Source: DASUNP01 sp035249305 (GTDB lineage Bacteria > Acidobacteriota > Blastocatellia > UBA7656). Taken from it: a stretch of DNA of 64,000 nucleotides. The notes beneath the pieces were generated by a model, which saw nothing but the letters and a program-made list of their open reading frames with translations, was not told the origin of the DNA and searched no databases. The stretch lies in contig DATFGQ010000043.1 of the NCBI GenBank assembly GCA_035249305.1, positions 1-64,000 on the forward strand, given 5' to 3'. A program made the position numbers and the translations under genes. Of this stretch, positions 25,330-33,394 are shown in pieces. Position 1 is the first letter of the stretch. Each line of letters begins with the position of its first letter.

Positions 25330-26730
25330 ATGGCAACCGAGTTAAAGCTTCCGCAGCTTGGGGAGAACATAGAGTCGGGCGTTCTCGCCAAGCTGCTGGT
25401 GTCGGTGGGCGACAGTGTGGAGAAAGACCAACCCGTGATCGAGCTTGAGACTGATAAGGCGACGGTCGAAGTGCCCGCCTTCGAGAGCGGCGTCGTAAAA
25501 GAGATTCGCGTGAAAGAGGGCGACACGATCAAAGTCGGCCAGACGATCTTAACGCTTGAAGACGGCGCCTCGGCCAAACAGGAGAAAGGTAAGGCTGAGG
25601 CTAAGCCTGACGCCAAGGCCGACGCCGCGCCCGAACAGCGCATCGAGGATAAGGCCGAAGCGCAAGAAGCGCCGCAACAAGAGGCCGCGCAAACGGCGAA
25701 GGCCGATCAGAAGCCCGAGCAGAAGGCCCAGCCTGAAGAGAAAGCTGAAGATCAAGCGCCGGCTCCAGCGCCAGCCCCTCCTGTTGCCGCCGCCGCCGCC
25801 GAGTCAGCGCAGAAGCGAGGGCCTGTTCCCGCGTCGCCTTCCGTGCGTCGCATGGCGCGCGAGCTCGGCGTAGACATCTACGATGTTCAAGGCTCGGGGC
25901 CGGGCGGGCGAATATCGGCCGAAGACGTGAGCCGCCATGCGCGATCGTTGATCACCGGGTTGAAAAGCGCTGCCGCCCCGGCCGCGCCTGGTGCGCCCAC
26001 CGTTCGGCTCCCAGATTTTTCGCAGTGGGGCGAAGTCGAGCGCAAACCCATGAGCGGCATACGGCGCAAGACCGCCGAGAGCATGCGCAACTCGTGGCTG
26101 ACGATCCCGCACGTCACGCAACACGATCTGGCGGACATCACCGAGCTTGAGGCCCTCAGAAAGAAATTCGGCAAGATCGCTGAAGAGGCGGGCGGAAAGC
26201 TCACGGTCACGGCCATCGCGCTCAAGGTGGTCGCGGCGGCGCTGAAAGTCTTCCCGCAATTCAACGCGAGCATAGACGTGGCGGCCAACGAGATCGTTTA
26301 TAAGAAGTATTACAACGTCGGGGTGGCCGTAGACACGGATCGCGGGCTGTTGGTCCCGGTCGTGCGCGACGTCGACAGGAAGAACATCCGAGATTTGTCG
26401 GCCGAGCTGAACCAGCTCGCCGAAAAAGCGCGCAACAAAAAGATCAGCCTTGAGGAGATGCAAGGCGCTTCTATCACGATAACGAACCTCGGCGGCATTG
26501 GCGGCACGAGCTTCACGCCGATAGTGAACTGGCCCGAGGTGGCTATCCTCGGAATGTCGCGCGCGAGCCTCCAGCCCGTTTACAGGGACGGCAACTTCGA
26601 GCCCCGGCTGATGCTGCCGCTTTCACTCTCTTACGACCACCGCCTGATCGATGGCGCGGACGCCGCGCGGTTCGTGCGCTGGGTGGCCGAGGCGCTTGAG
26701 CAGCCTTTCGTTCTCGCGTTGCAAGGGTGA
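25330..26730 (+). CDS. aceF: dihydrolipoamide acetyltransferase E2
   Basis: Three parts are visible in 466 residues. One lipoyl domain (1-76) has Lys43 in ELETDKATVEV. An Ala/Glu/Lys/Pro-rich linker (about 80-155) leads to a peripheral subunit-binding domain (about 158-195, VRRMARELGVDIYDVQGSGP). The catalytic domain (about 240-466) has SYDHRLIDGADAARF (His437). E. coli has three lipoyl domains; this form has one. It follows aceE with a short gap and GGAAGGA upstream, and its stop overlaps the lpd ribosome site. Confidence 0.95.
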   Translation: MATELKLPQLGENIESGVLAKLLVSVGDSVEKDQPVIELETDKATVEVPAFESGVVKEIRVKEGDTIKVGQTILTLEDGASAKQEKGKAEAKPDAKADAAPEQRIEDKAEAQEAPQQEAAQTAKADQKPEQKAQPEEKAEDQAPAPAPAPPVAAAAAESAQKRGPVPASPSVRRMARELGVDIYDVQGSGPGGRISAEDVSRHARSLITGLKSAAAPAAPGAPTVRLPDFSQWGEVERKPMSGIRRKTAESMRNSWLTIPHVTQHDLADITELEALRKKFGKIAEEAGGKLTVTAIALKVVAAALKVFPQFNASIDVAANEIVYKKYYNVGVAVDTDRGLLVPVVRDVDRKNIRDLSAELNQLAEKARNKKISLEEMQGASITITNLGGIGGTSFTPIVNWPEVAILGMSRASLQPVYRDGNFEPRLMLPLSLSYDHRLIDGADAARFVRWVAEALEQPFVLALQG

Positions 26731-26741
26731 GGAGATCATTA

Positions 26742-28190
26742 ATGAGCGAGCAAATGGATTCCACGCAAGTCGTCGTCATCGGCGGCGGCCCCGGCGGGTA
26801 CGCAGCGGCGTTTATGGCTGCGGACCTCGGCTTACAGGTCGCGCTCGTCGACCTTGAGCGCAACCCCGGAGGCGTCTGTCTATACCGCGGGTGCATCCCG
26901 TCTAAAGCGCTGCTGCACGTGGCAAAGCTCATAACGGAATCGCGCCATGCCGCCAACTGGGGGATCGAGTTCGCCGATCCGAAGATCGATGTCGACAAGC
27001 TGCGCGCGTGGAAAGAGGGAGTCGTCGACCGCCTGACCGGCGGGCTCGGGCAGCTTGCCAAACAACGCAAGGTCAGATTCATTCAAGGCCGCGCAAAGTT
27101 TATCGACGCCAACACTCTAAACATTCAGACCGCCAAGAACGGCGAGAGCCGTTTGCGGTTCGAGCACGCGATAGTCGCCACGGGCTCGCGCCCCGCGACG
27201 GCGCCGGGCCTCGCGCTCGACAGCCCTCGCCTTCTCGATTCAACCACGGCGCTTGACATCAAGAGCGTTCCGAAAAACATGCTCGTCATAGGGGGCGGCT
27301 ACATAGGGCTTGAGCTCGGGACCGTTTACGCGGCGTTAGGCGCGGAAGTCTCCGTCGTCGAGATGACGCCGGGGTTGCTGCCGGGAGCAGACCGCGATCT
27401 GGTATCGATCCTCGCCAAGCGCGTCGAAAAGATATTCAAAGCGGTGATGCTCAGTTCGAAAGTCGTCGAGATGAAAGAAGAGCGCGACGCCGTCCGCGTC
27501 CGCTTTGAAGGCGAAGCCGTGAAGGAGGCCGAACAGGTTTACGAGAACGTGCTCGTCTCCGTGGGCCGCAAGCCGAACTCCGAAGGGCTCGGGCTTGAGA
27601 ATACGAAAGTTGAGATAGACGCTCGCGGCTTTGTAAAAGTCGACGCGCAGCGGCGCACTGCGGAAGCCTCTATCTTTGCGATAGGCGATGTCGTGGGCGA
27701 CCCGATGCTCGCACACAAGGCTACGCACGAGGGGCGCACGGCCGCCGAAGTGATAGCCGGCCACAAGGTCGCCTTCGAGCCGAACGCGATTCCGGCCGTC
27801 GTCTTCACGGACCCCGAGATCGCCTGGTGCGGCCTCACAGAGACTGAAGCGAAAAAAGAGAACCGCGCCGTGACGGTCGCGCGCTACCCGTGGGGCGCGT
27901 CCGGTCGGGCCATGACTTTGGACCGGATCGAGGGAGTGACGAAGCTCATCATAGAGACGGAGACCGAGCGCGTCTTAGGCGTCGGCATCGTCGGCGTCGG
28001 CGCGGGCGAGCTGATCTCGGAAGGCGTGCTCGCCATCGAGATGGGCGCGCTCGCATCGGACGTAGGGATGAGCATTCACCCGCACCCGACGCTGTCGGAG
28101 ACGTTGATGGGCGCGGCGGAAGTATTCTATGGCACGAGCACGGACATCTACCGTCCGAAGAGAGAAGCGAAGGCGAAATCGTCCCGGTAG
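26742..28190 (+). CDS. lpd: dihydrolipoamide dehydrogenase E3
   Basis: The ATG at 26742 has GAGGAG at 26729-26734, so I prefer it to the in-frame GTG at 26727. The protein has FAD motif VVVIGGGPGGYAAA, the redox disulfide GGVCLYRGCIPSK (Cys46 and Cys51), NAD motif GGGYIGLELG, and the C-terminal HPHPTLSE with the catalytic His-Glu pair. It reoxidises the lipoyl groups of the E2 above and passes electrons to NAD+. It is third in the operon. It differs from the SthA at 53109-54506, which lacks the second Cys. Confidence 0.96.
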   Translation: MSEQMDSTQVVVIGGGPGGYAAAFMAADLGLQVALVDLERNPGGVCLYRGCIPSKALLHVAKLITESRHAANWGIEFADPKIDVDKLRAWKEGVVDRLTGGLGQLAKQRKVRFIQGRAKFIDANTLNIQTAKNGESRLRFEHAIVATGSRPATAPGLALDSPRLLDSTTALDIKSVPKNMLVIGGGYIGLELGTVYAALGAEVSVVEMTPGLLPGADRDLVSILAKRVEKIFKAVMLSSKVVEMKEERDAVRVRFEGEAVKEAEQVYENVLVSVGRKPNSEGLGLENTKVEIDARGFVKVDAQRRTAEASIFAIGDVVGDPMLAHKATHEGRTAAEVIAGHKVAFEPNAIPAVVFTDPEIAWCGLTETEAKKENRAVTVARYPWGASGRAMTLDRIEGVTKLIIETETERVLGVGIVGVGAGELISEGVLAIEMGALASDVGMSIHPHPTLSETLMGAAEVFYGTSTDIYRPKREAKAKSSR

Positions 28191-28193
28191 AGT

Positions 28194-28493
28194 TTAAATT
28201 GTCGAACCTCTCGGCGGGTGGCGCAGCACGTCAGAGTATTCTATGGTTTTGAAATCCGCCTCGCCCGCAAGCCGGATGCCTTCGTGTGTCAGCTCGATCA
28301 TGTCCTCGCCTTCTTCCGTATGGCGGACGAGCAGCCGTCGCTTCTCCAGGTCTTCAAACGCCCTGACGAGGTCGGCATTCGCGTACTGGGGAGTCGAATC
28401 GAATATCTCTTTCGTCGGCAGCTTGTTGCTCCCCCGGCCGCGGAATGCCTCGAGGATGTAGTTCTCTATTCCTATCAATCGCCGTCTTTGCAT
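28194..28493 (-). CDS. small winged-helix-like protein, unknown function
   Basis: This 99-residue protein has a pattern like a winged helix: IENYILEAFRGRG, then LVRAFEDLEKRRLLVRHTEEG and ELTHEGIRLAG. A DNA-binding role is inference from this pattern only. It lies 6 bp downstream of another small gene on the same strand, and its stop is 3 bp from the lpd stop (convergent). Confidence 0.6.
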   Translation of the reverse strand: MQRRRLIGIENYILEAFRGRGSNKLPTKEIFDSTPQYANADLVRAFEDLEKRRLLVRHTEEGEDMIELTHEGIRLAGEADFKTIEYSDVLRHPPRGSTI

Positions 28494-28499
28494 AACGCC

Positions 28500-28757
28500 T
28501 CACCTCACTTCGCGCGCTCTTGCGAACGCCCCTTCGAAATATAGCGGCTCAAGACCCGAAGCCCAGTAAGCGAGCGCTTCGCGGTTGGGCTGCGTCGTTT
28601 CGCGCGCGGTGCGGAGCACTCTTGCGTCCGCTGAATGAAACTCAAGCCAGCCCTCCCATTTGCCGTCGGGACGTTGCTCCCCGTAGACGAACACGTCATA
28701 GCTCGCGCCGCTCGGGCCTTCTATCTTTTCCGCGTACCGCTGGATCATCTCCGCCAT
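28500..28757 (-). CDS. small hypothetical protein
   Basis: This 85-residue protein has a plausible beta-rich middle (YDVFVYGEQRPDGKWEGWLEF) and a helical C-terminus with TTQPNREALAYWASGLEPLY. An alternative Met lies at residue 4. No known family is recognised. It is the first gene of a two-gene unit with the winged-helix-like protein. Confidence 0.6.
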   Translation of the reverse strand: MAEMIQRYAEKIEGPSGASYDVFVYGEQRPDGKWEGWLEFHSADARVLRTARETTQPNREALAYWASGLEPLYFEGAFARAREVR

Positions 28758-29013
28758 AGATTTAGTCTCCCGGGCTTATTTAGAGACGTATTGTGTCAAG
28801 CATCCCTACACTCCCGAACGATTTGTGTACAAGCATCGACCATTGGTGAGGCTCTAACGGGCAAGTGAGCCTTGATAAAGCAACTGATGAGCCAGTGGCG
28901 ACTGCCGCGCAGGCCCGGCTTGAAATGGTCCCCTGTTTGCACTGGATAAACTAATGGCTTTTTGCCAGGGAACGCTTGGGTGTAAGGATTTATACAGAAA
29001 GGGAGAGCAACAG
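28758..29013. promoter_or_regulatory. intergenic region with a 32-bp-spaced direct repeat
   Basis: TTGTGTCAAGCATC (28791-28804) and TTGTGTACAAGCATC (28823-28837) start 32 bp apart, about three helical turns. This could be a tandem regulator site for the divergent genes on either side. Nothing else is evident. Confidence 0.3.
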
Positions 29014-29541
29014 ATGGGCTTATTTGACAAAATGTTCGGGCGCGGGGCGTCCGAAGACGAGAAGTCGCGCAAACGCTTTGAAGAGTTGAGGAACAAATAC
29101 CAATCGGTATTAAACCTCGCCGATCAGCAACACGTGCAGTTTAAGAACCTCCACGTCGAGGACGACAAACTTTTAATACGCGCTGTCGCACCCTCGCAGG
29201 ACGTGGCCAATAAGATTTGGGACCAGATCAAACTGGCTAACCCAAACCTCGACGACATAACGGCAGACATCACAGTGAGCCAGACGGCGGCGCAGAGCGC
29301 CGTGACGGCGGGCGGTCAGCAGACCTCGACGCAAGGCGCTGTCAACAGGGGGGTGGAGACCGGGCAGGGCCAGTCCTATACGGTCAAATCGGGCGACACC
29401 CTGTCGAAGATCAGCCGCCAGTTCTACGGCGACTCGAATGAGTATATGCGCATATTCTACGCCAACCGCGACAAACTAAATGACCCGGACAGGATACAAG
29501 TGGGCCAACAGCTTGTGATCCCGCCCGACACAGACGCATAG
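29014..29541 (+). CDS. BON/LysM protein, Kbp (YgaU)-like
   Basis: The ATG at 29014 is preceded by AAAGGGAGAG, so the protein is 175 residues. It begins MGLFDKMFGRG like E. coli Kbp/YgaU. A BON-like domain covers about 20-95. After a Gln/Thr linker, a LysM domain (about 126-174) has YTVKSGDTLSKISRQFYGDS and ends VGQQLVIPP. E. coli Kbp is a cytoplasmic K+-binding protein. Whether this longer relative binds K+ is inference. No signal peptide is seen. The dynamin-like GTPase gene follows. Confidence 0.8.
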   Translation: MGLFDKMFGRGASEDEKSRKRFEELRNKYQSVLNLADQQHVQFKNLHVEDDKLLIRAVAPSQDVANKIWDQIKLANPNLDDITADITVSQTAAQSAVTAGGQQTSTQGAVNRGVETGQGQSYTVKSGDTLSKISRQFYGDSNEYMRIFYANRDKLNDPDRIQVGQQLVIPPDTDA

Positions 29542-29618
29542 CAGGTCACAGTAGGTTGGCTTAGTGAAATGGGAGAGCTGTTACAGCGGCGACACAGCGG
29601 GACTTAGAACCACTTACC

Positions 29619-29665
29619 GTAACAAGCAATCGCGCCGCCCGAACTATTCTGCGATTGCCTGTTAC
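29619..29665. promoter_or_regulatory. inverted repeat directly upstream of the GTPase ribosome site
   Basis: GTAACAAGCAATCGC (29619-29633) and GCGATTGCCTGTTAC (29651-29665) are reverse complements at 14 of 15 positions with a 17-nt loop. The AAAGGAGG ribosome site starts 1 nt later (29667). It could be an operator dyad or an mRNA hairpin that controls translation. Confidence 0.55.
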
Positions 29666-29684
29666 GAAAGGAGGTTTGCCGGAA

Positions 29685-31445
29685 ATGGCACAGATGACTA
29701 TCACAGGGCATTTAGTTGACGAGCGGCTGCGGCAGATTATCGAGTCGCAAAAGGGGCTGATCTCTAAGCTGCACGGACTGGCAGCCGCCGGCGAGCATGG
29801 CGAAGACGCGCGGCGGCTCGCCGAGACGCTTGCCAATATCGACGAGCTGTTTTTGCTGGTGATCGCGGGCGAGTTTAATTCCGGCAAATCGTCTTTCATC
29901 AACGCGCTGTTCGGCGAGAAGGTCCGGGTCGAGGGGCCTGTGCCGGTCGATGACCGCATAACAATAATGCGCCACTCAGACGAGGCGCAGGAAAAAACGC
30001 TCGGCTCGTTTGTGACCGAGCAGCGCCTGCCCGTAGAGTTCCTGCGCAACATAGCTATCGTAGACACGCCCGGCACCAACTCTGTCATCCGACAGCACCA
30101 GGAGATCACCGAGGATTTCATCCCGCGCGCCGACCTCGTGCTTTTCGTGACCTCTATAGACCGCCCGCTCACCGAAAGCGAGCGACAGTTCCTATCCTAC
30201 ATACAGCACTGGGGGAAGAAGGTCGTAATAGTTCTGAATAAGATAGACACGAAGGACGAACAAGAGATCAACCAGGTGGTCGAATTTGTCGACGACAAAT
30301 GCCGGGAGTTGCTCGGGTTCAAGCCGCTGATATTCGCCATATCGGCCAAGCTCGCGCTCGCCGCCAAGCTCGGCAGCCACCCGCGCGAATGGTCGCGCAG
30401 CCGGTTCGAGCCGCTGGAGGATTACATATTCCAGACCTTAAACGAGCAGGAGCGGCTGAGGCTGAAGCTGCTCAGCCCCGTAGACACGGCCGACGCCGTG
30501 GCCGGCAAGTTGGAAGGCGAGTACGCGGCGAAGCTTCATCTGCTTTCCGAAGACACGGCAAAGATATCTCGGATCGAAACACAGCTCGAAGCGGCCCGCG
30601 CCGAGATGCGGTCGAACTTTGAGAAGTTCATACTGCGGGTCGACAAGCTGGTGATGGAGCTACGCGACAGGGGCGTCGATTTCCTCGACAGTCGCGTGCG
30701 GCTGCGCCATGTGAACCTGCTCAGAGACGAGACGAGGTTTCGTGAAGAGTTCGAGCGGCAGGTCCTTACGGAGTGGCGGCGCGAGCTCGCCCGCGTCATG
30801 GACGAGTCGGTCGACTGGCTCGTCGTCGCCAACATGAAGCTTTGGAACGACACGCTGGATTACTTCAACGCGCAGGTGCGCAAGAGTGAGTACGATTCAA
30901 GGGTCGTCGGTCGGGTAGGGGGGCGGTTCGTCTACGAGCGAGAGCAGGTCCACGGCCGCATCCGGCGCGAGGCCGAGGCGCGAATCAACTCGCTCGACCA
31001 CCGCGAAGAGTGCAGGCGGGTCATAGACGGCGCGATGAGCGCCATCCAGCAGTCGGTCGGCCTTGGGGCGGGCGCCGTCGGCCTCGGCTACGTCCTGGCG
31101 ACGGCCTTTACGACGGTCGCGCTCGACGTGACGGGAGTGGCGGCGGCGGCGGTCCTGTTTTCGGCCAGCTTCTTCATACTCCCTTACAAACGCAAGCGCG
31201 CCATCGAAGAGTTCCGCTCGAAGACCGAAAAGTTGCGCGCCGATTTGAGACAGTCGTTTGAGGCGGAATCGAACCGCGAGATCGACCACGCGGTAGAGAG
31301 TGTTCAGATCGCCATAGAGCCTTACACACGGTTCGTGCGCAGCGAGCGCTCGAAGGTCGAAGAGGGGGCGAGGTCTTTGACAGGTGTGCGCGAACAATTG
31401 GCGGTCGTCAGGCGCGATGTGCAGAGGTTAATCAATAAGAGTTAG
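29685..31445 (+). CDS. bacterial dynamin-like GTPase
   Basis: The ATG at 29685 has AAAGGAGG 10 nt upstream; the product is 586 residues. GTPase motifs: P-loop GEFNSGKS (62-69), DTPG (127-130) and NKID (185-188). Long helical stretches follow. Two hydrophobic segments (about 455-502, rich in Gly/Ala/Val) form a membrane paddle like that of bacterial dynamin-like proteins. They are followed by basic residues (YKRKRAIEEF) and another helix. Such proteins bind and remodel membranes, for example under membrane stress. Usually two occur in tandem; only one is seen here. Confidence 0.85.
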   Translation: MAQMTITGHLVDERLRQIIESQKGLISKLHGLAAAGEHGEDARRLAETLANIDELFLLVIAGEFNSGKSSFINALFGEKVRVEGPVPVDDRITIMRHSDEAQEKTLGSFVTEQRLPVEFLRNIAIVDTPGTNSVIRQHQEITEDFIPRADLVLFVTSIDRPLTESERQFLSYIQHWGKKVVIVLNKIDTKDEQEINQVVEFVDDKCRELLGFKPLIFAISAKLALAAKLGSHPREWSRSRFEPLEDYIFQTLNEQERLRLKLLSPVDTADAVAGKLEGEYAAKLHLLSEDTAKISRIETQLEAARAEMRSNFEKFILRVDKLVMELRDRGVDFLDSRVRLRHVNLLRDETRFREEFERQVLTEWRRELARVMDESVDWLVVANMKLWNDTLDYFNAQVRKSEYDSRVVGRVGGRFVYEREQVHGRIRREAEARINSLDHREECRRVIDGAMSAIQQSVGLGAGAVGLGYVLATAFTTVALDVTGVAAAAVLFSASFFILPYKRKRAIEEFRSKTEKLRADLRQSFEAESNREIDHAVESVQIAIEPYTRFVRSERSKVEEGARSLTGVREQLAVVRRDVQRLINKS

Positions 31446-31460
31446 GGGGTGCGACCAATC

Positions 31461-31574
31461 ATGAGCCTGGAAGAGAACTTTACCTCGGAAGAATGGAACA
31501 CGTTGATAAGGGTTGCCGAAGCCTCAAAAGAAGGGCGCTCTCGGCGAGATAGCCGCATGTCTGGGTCTGGATGA
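31461..31574 (+). pseudogene. 37-codon ORF, probable truncated gene remnant
   Basis: An ATG at 31461 opens 37 codons ending at TGA 31572-31574, with weak GGGGG upstream. It begins MSLEENFTSEEWNTLIRVAE, which reads like the start of a longer helical protein, then turns into a low-information Arg/Ser tail. It is 15 bp after the GTPase stop and ends 9 bp before the convergent M23 gene. I infer a 3'-truncated gene. Confidence 0.35.
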
Positions 31575-31583
31575 TCGACAGAG

Positions 31584-32159
31584 TTACTTACCTCCGAGCA
31601 GGTAGTAAGGGTTGGCCGGCGTCCCGCCGTACCACTTGCGCGGGTCGGCCAGCTTCGATACTTCGAAGTGGAGGTGGTAATTCCCCTTGCCCGCGTTGCC
31701 CGAGTCTCCCACGTAGCCTAGCACCTCGCCGCGCTTTAACCGCTTGCCCTCGGCCATCCCGTCGGCGTAACTCGCGAGGTGCGCGTAGTAGTAAGCGTAC
31801 TTCCCCGAAGGGTCGAGCTGGTAGAGCGTTATGCCGCCCTTGTCGCTCTGGAAGAGCTTGATTACCGGCCCTTCATCGACTGCGAGGACGGGCGTGCCTT
31901 GCGGGGCGATTATGTCTATAGCGTTATGCTGTCGGCCCTCGGAGCGCGCGTCGTCATAAGTATTATGAAGCTGTTTTCGCGACACCCCCGCTACCGGTAT
32001 CATCAGGTCTCTGCCCCGCAGGTACGCCAGGTCCTCTTCCGTAATCACGGCCGGCGCGGCGGCGGCAGGCTGAGCGGGCTTGGGCCGCGGCGCCTGTTTC
32101 GTTTGAGCGAACAGCAACGCAGACGTAAAGAGAATCACGCACACCACGCGTACAGCCAC
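31584..32159 (-). CDS. secreted M23-family metallopeptidase
   Basis: I place the start at GTG 32159, because the longer reading frame runs into the repeat element; a signal peptide (VVCVILFTSALLFA) follows directly. The LytM-type motifs are intact: H78-N-A-I-D82 and H162-L-H164. The fold supports zinc-dependent cleavage of peptidoglycan cross-bridges. The linker before it is Ala/Pro-rich. Length is about 191 residues. It is likely a cell-wall hydrolase or regulator of one, and periplasmic. Confidence 0.85.
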   Translation of the reverse strand: MAVRVVCVILFTSALLFAQTKQAPRPKPAQPAAAAPAVITEEDLAYLRGRDLMIPVAGVSRKQLHNTYDDARSEGRQHNAIDIIAPQGTPVLAVDEGPVIKLFQSDKGGITLYQLDPSGKYAYYYAHLASYADGMAEGKRLKRGEVLGYVGDSGNAGKGNYHLHFEVSKLADPRKWYGGTPANPYYLLGGK

Positions 32160-32215
32160 GTTACTACCCTGCCTTCCACAATTCTGTTTTGCAATCACTG
32201 TTCCCAAGAAAGTTC

Positions 32216-32486
32216 TAAGAGGGGTCTGAAAAGTCCCCGAAGGGGACAAATTCAATAGCCAGGGGCACCGCCCCTGGAAACGGACCGTTAATAATGAGAA
32301 GCCCTGAAAGGGCGATATAAGTATCGCGCCCTTTCAGGGCTTCTTGTTGTGTGCGTACATAACCCGGCGCGATGCGCCGGGCTATTGAATATCGCCCCTT
32401 TCGGGGCTTATTGAATATCGCCTCTTCGAGGCTCTATTGAATCTAGCCCTTTCAGGGCTTTTCTCCCACTTCTCAGACGCCCTCTA
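32216..32486. repeat. family A palindrome mosaic, copy 2, with terminal inverted repeats
   Basis: The ends AGAGGGGTCTGAAAAG and CTTCTCAGACGCCCTCT are imperfect reverse complements. Inside, in order, lie GTCCCC-gaa-GGGGAC, CCAGGGGC-acc-GCCCCTGG, the AGCCCTGAAAGGGCG stem, CCCGGCGC-gat-GCGCCGGG, CCCC-tttc-GGGG, GCCTC-ttc-GAGGC and AGCCCT-ttc-AGGGCT, joined by attgaat linkers. It fills most of the 430-bp gap between the M23 start and sdhC. No other gene is present. Confidence 0.88.
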
Positions 32487-32590
32487 ACGACTTCTGGGAA
32501 GAATCGGTCAAGGCGCATTCCAAAAACGGATGGCTTGTGCTATCCTCGCCGGAAATTCCAATGAGAATTAGATAGTGCGAGGTGACCTGC

Positions 32591-33394
32591 ATGTCTCAGG
32601 CGGAACTTAATGTAAAGCCGCGCCGCTTCGGCGAGACACGGCGGCGTGACAGGTGGTGGGGGCAGCCGCTGGTGGTCTTTTTGGCGCTGGGCTCCTTCAT
32701 AGTCTACGCGACGTGGGCGGCTTTTCAGAACGCTCACTTCGAGTACGGGCCTTACCTGTCGCCCTTCTACTCGCCGTTGCTTTTCGGCGATTCTCACCAC
32801 GCGTGGTTCGGCCCGAAGCCGGGGTGGTGGCCGGGGGCGTTGCCTTTTTCGGCGGCGCTGCTGATCCTGTGGGCGCCGGGCGGGTTCCGCGTAACGTGTT
32901 ATTATTACCGTGGTGCTTACTACAAAGCCTTCTGGGCCGACCCGCCCGCATGCGCGGTGGGCGAGCCGCGCAAGAGCTACCTCGGCGAGCGCTCGTTCCC
33001 GCTCATCATTCAGAACATACACAGGTACTTTCTCTACATCGCGCTGCTGTTCCTTGTCATACTCGCCTACGACGTGTACAAGGCGATGTGGTTCAAAGAC
33101 GCCGCGACGGGCCGCGAAGAGTTCGGCGTAGGGGTCGGCACGATAGTTCTTGCGGTCAACGTCATTATGCTCGGCGGCTACGCGCTCGGGTGCCACTCGA
33201 TGCGCCATCTAGTAGGGGGCTACCTCGACCGGCTGTCGCTGTCGCCCGTGCGCAAGAAGGCGTATGACTGCTCAAGCTGTCTCAACCGCAGGCACATGCG
33301 GTGGGCGTGGATGAGCCTCTTTTCGGTCGCCTTCGCGGACATCTACGTCAGGCTCTGTTCGATGGGCATCTGGCACGACGCGAGGATCTTCTGA
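32591..33394 (+). CDS. sdhC: succinate dehydrogenase membrane subunit (Sdh1-type)
   Basis: The ATG at 32591 has GAGGTGA at 32578-32584. The 267-residue protein has about five hydrophobic helices (near 30-45, 92-102, 140-160, 182-200 and 245-258) and several His residues that could ligate heme b (SFPLIIQNIHRYF, GCHSMRHLVGGY). A Cys pair CSSCLNRRHMRW sits near the C-terminus. One large membrane subunit ahead of SdhA and SdhB resembles the Mycobacterium Sdh1 complex. It anchors the enzyme and passes electrons to quinone. The stop overlaps the sdhA start (TGATG). Confidence 0.8.
   Translation: MSQAELNVKPRRFGETRRRDRWWGQPLVVFLALGSFIVYATWAAFQNAHFEYGPYLSPFYSPLLFGDSHHAWFGPKPGWWPGALPFSAALLILWAPGGFRVTCYYYRGAYYKAFWADPPACAVGEPRKSYLGERSFPLIIQNIHRYFLYIALLFLVILAYDVYKAMWFKDAATGREEFGVGVGTIVLAVNVIMLGGYALGCHSMRHLVGGYLDRLSLSPVRKKAYDCSSCLNRRHMRWAWMSLFSVAFADIYVRLCSMGIWHDARIF

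Noticed and set aside
26727..26742. GTG 26727 as the lpd start
   Set aside because: It would overlap the ribosome site GAGGAG, while ATG 26742 lies at proper spacing after it.
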